Part shown: positions 6,352 through 7,859 of the stretch, one piece after another
Layout of the letters: each line of letters starts with the position of its first letter
Position numbering within the stretch: position 1 is the first letter of the stretch
Assembly (NCBI GenBank): GCA_005884855.1
Contig: VAZS01000199.1
Span: 1-7,859, forward strand
Length of the DNA: 7,859 bases
Direction of reading: 5' to 3'
Source of the DNA: Alphaproteobacteria bacterium
Lineage (GTDB): Bacteria; Pseudomonadota; Alphaproteobacteria; Rhizobiales; Xanthobacteraceae
Notes under the pieces: generated by a model
Told to the model about the DNA's origin: nothing
The model's database searches: none
Seen by the model: only the letters and a program-made list of their open reading frames with translations
Program-made: the position numbers and the translations under genes

Positions 6352-6496
6352 CGATCAAATTATGCCAGATTGGTATGTTGCCGGGCGGATCTGCCAGGCT
6401 GCAAACTGGCCCGTTTGAGACCACGGACCTGCGGCGATTTCAAGGGACTTTGCCCGTTGAGCAGGACTTGAGGTATGAGTTCGCGGGTAGCTTCGA

Positions 6497-6523
6497 AGCC
6501 TGCAGCCAAGATGGCCGCAGGCT
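6497..6523. terminator. Hairpin downstream of the acyl-CoA synthetase gene
   Basis: AGCCTGC (6497-6503) pairs with GCAGGCT (6517-6523). After an A/C mismatch, GCC pairs with GGC around an AAGAT loop, giving about ten base pairs. It starts about 40 bases past the stop codon of the minus-strand acyl-CoA synthetase gene and before the DUF1499 gene. There is no T-run after it, so it may be a Rho-type or processing structure or may have no role. I see nothing else of note in the gap 6352-6565. Confidence 0.3.
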
Positions 6524-6565
6524 CCTCAGCGGTGGATGCAGTCAGTCGACCGTTCCCCCGTTCCC

Positions 6566-7859
6566 TCACGCCGCCGCGTTCGGGAACCTGTACGCCTTGA
6601 ACTGCTCGCGTAGCGCGGTCTTCAGGATTTTTCCGGTCGCGGTATGCGGAATGGCCTCGACGAAAACGATATCGTCGGGCATCCACCACTTGGCGATCTT
6701 GCCATCCATGTATTTCAGGATGTCCTCGCGCGTTGCGCTTGCGCCTTGCTTAAGCTGCACGATCAGGAGCGGACGCTCGTCCCATTTCGGATGATAGACG
6801 CCGATCACCGCAGCTTCCGCTACTGCGGGGTGTCCGATCGCGAGATTTTCCAGATCGATGGAGGAGATCCATTCGCCGCCGGATTTGATCACGTCCTTTG
6901 AGCGGTCGGTGATCCGCATGTAGCCGTACTTGTCGACGGTGGCGACGTCGCCGGTGTCGAAATAGCCGTCATCGTCGAGAATATTACTATCGACGCGGTA
7001 ATAGGCCTTCGATACGGCTGGGCCGCGCACCTTCAGCCGTCCGAACGTCTTGCCGTCCCACGGCAAGTCCTTATCGGAATCGTCGGTGATCTTCATCTGA
7101 ACGCCGAATGGCGGATAGCCCTGGGTCTGGAGAATGTCGAGGCGCGCGTCTCCGGTGAGTTCGGCAAACGGTGGTTTCAGCGCGGCAAGCGTGCCGATGG
7201 GGCTCATCTCGGTCATGCCCCAGGCATGGCGCACCTTTACCCCCATATCGACAAAGGCCTTGATCATCGTGCGCGGCATCGCCGAGCCGCCGCACACCAC
7301 CATTCTCAGATGCGGCAGCTTCAGATTGCTGGCGGCCATGTGATTGAGCAGCATCAGCCACACCGTCGGCACGCCGGCGGTGTGCGTCACCTTTTCGGTT
7401 TCCAGCAATTCGAAAACAGATGCGCCGTCGAGTTTCGCGCCAGGCAGCACCAGCTTAGTACCCATCGAGGGCGCGGAAAAGGCAATGCCCCAGCTATTGG
7501 CATGGAACAGCGGGACAACCGGCAGCATTGTATCCGCGGCGTTTGCACCGAGCGAATCGCCGGTGTTGGCCATCAGCGCATGCAGCACGTTGGAGCGATG
7601 CGAGTACAATACTCCCTTGGGATCGCCCGTCGTCCCCGAGGTGTAGCACATCGCAGCCGCGGTATTTTCATCGAAGGTCTTCCACTCGAAATTTCCATCG
7701 ACTTGCGCGATCCAATCCTCATAGGCGACCGCGTTCTTCAGCGTGGTCTGCGGCATGTGCGCCTTGTCCGTGAACACCACATAGCGTTCGACGCTGGGCA
7801 GCTTGTCCGCGATTTTTTCCAGGATCGGCACGAAGGTGAGATCGGTCATCACCACGCGA
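6566..7859 (-). CDS. Fatty-acyl/carboxylate-CoA ligase (ANL superfamily), 5' end outside the window
   Basis: This enzyme activates a carboxylic acid with ATP to an acyl-adenylate and then forms the CoA thioester. All core adenylation motifs downstream of the N-terminus are present. Counted from GTG 7855 they are the phosphate loop [11 protein letters not shown] (71-81), WGMTEMSP (212-219), the hinge and ribose-binding region YFDTGD (298-303) and [21 protein letters not shown] (311-331), and the catalytic lysine K409 in HTATGKILK. The protein ends AYRFPNAAA with TGA at 6566-6568. GTG 7855 is not the true start: the frame continues with Arg to the window edge, and the family is about 540-550 residues, so roughly the first 110-120 residues are missing here. 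Relatives are annotated as medium/long-chain-fatty-acid-CoA ligase or 3-methylthiopropionyl-CoA ligase; the substrate cannot be decided. It may precede DUF1499 in the same direction, with a 214-base gap. Confidence 0.92.
   Translation of the reverse strand, partial: RVVMTDLTFVPILEKIADKLPSVERYVVFTDKAHMPQTTLKNAVAYEDWIAQVDGNFEWKTFDENTAAAMCYTSGTTGDPKGVLYSHRSNVLHALMANTGDSLGANAADTMLPVVPLFHANSWGIAFSAPSMGTKLVLPGAKLDGASVFELLETEKVTHTAGVPTVWLMLLNHMAASNLKLPHLRMVVCGGSAMPRTMIKAFVDMGVKVRHAWGMTEMSPIGTLAALKPPFAELTGDARLDILQTQGYPPFGVQMKITDDSDKDLPWDGKTFGRLKVRGPAVSKAYYRVDSNILDDDGYFDTGDVATVDKYGYMRITDRSKDVIKSGGEWISSIDLENLAIGHPAVAEAAVIGVYHPKWDERPLLIVQLKQGASATREDILKYMDGKIAKWWMPDDIVFVEAIPHTATGKILKTALREQFKAYRFPNAAA

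Noticed and set aside
6352..6396. Sigma70 promoter for the DUF1499 gene
   Set aside because: A CATAAT box is present on the minus strand, but no TTGACA-like sequence lies 16-18 bases upstream of it, and it would leave almost no leader.
1..7859. CRISPR arrays, tRNA genes, transposases, toxin-antitoxin or defence genes
   Set aside because: No regularly spaced direct repeats, no tRNA-like cloverleaf sequence and no proteins of those families were seen; the genes are metabolic and chromosomal.

Overview
The window looks like chromosomal DNA of an alphaproteobacterium of the Bradyrhizobium/Rhodopseudomonas/Afipia group (Nitrobacteraceae). The DNA is GC-rich, the proteins read like that group's versions of common metabolic families, and the intergenic gaps carry the long imperfect palindromes typical of these genomes. 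This placement comes from recall of protein families, not from a search. There are no tRNA or rRNA genes, CRISPR arrays, transposases or phage genes, and no obvious new defence or mobile system.

Layout, left to right. (1) 1-570, minus strand: the 5' part of an EamA/DMT-type membrane transporter gene, cut by the window edge and carrying an apparent +1 frameshift near 198. (2) 619-1720, minus strand: a PLP-dependent aminotransferase gene that has lost an internal segment of about 45-55 codons near 1380 and is frameshifted there. (3) 1721-1942: a divergent intergenic region with a 38-codon ORF behind a near-perfect Shine-Dalgarno sequence. (4) 1943-3019, plus strand: ribB of the RibBX type, a DHBP synthase fused to a GTP-cyclohydrolase-II-like domain without the zinc cysteines. 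(5) 3026-3128: a palindromic repeat, then a good sigma70-like promoter at 3152-3180. (6) 3208-4335, plus strand: glutaryl-CoA dehydrogenase, intact at the active site but missing about 29 residues of the N-terminal helical domain. (7) 4372-4473: a second palindromic repeat of another family. (8) 4513-5433, plus strand: an intact metallo-beta-lactamase-fold hydrolase. (9) 5434-5508: a convergent gap with a hairpin and a degenerate repeat piece. (10) 5509-6351, minus strand: a membrane-anchored DUF1499 protein. (11) 6566 to beyond 7859, minus strand: the C-terminal three quarters or so of an acyl-CoA synthetase.

Functionally this is a housekeeping and catabolic region: riboflavin synthesis, the 2-oxoadipate/glutaryl-CoA branch of lysine and tryptophan breakdown, and acyl-CoA activation. 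The most notable feature is damage. Three of the seven main genes carry an indel relative to their families (a +1 insertion, an out-of-frame deletion and an in-frame deletion), while four look intact. The two genes with large deletions could belong to the same degradation route. Either the region is decaying or the assembly has errors; read-level data would decide.
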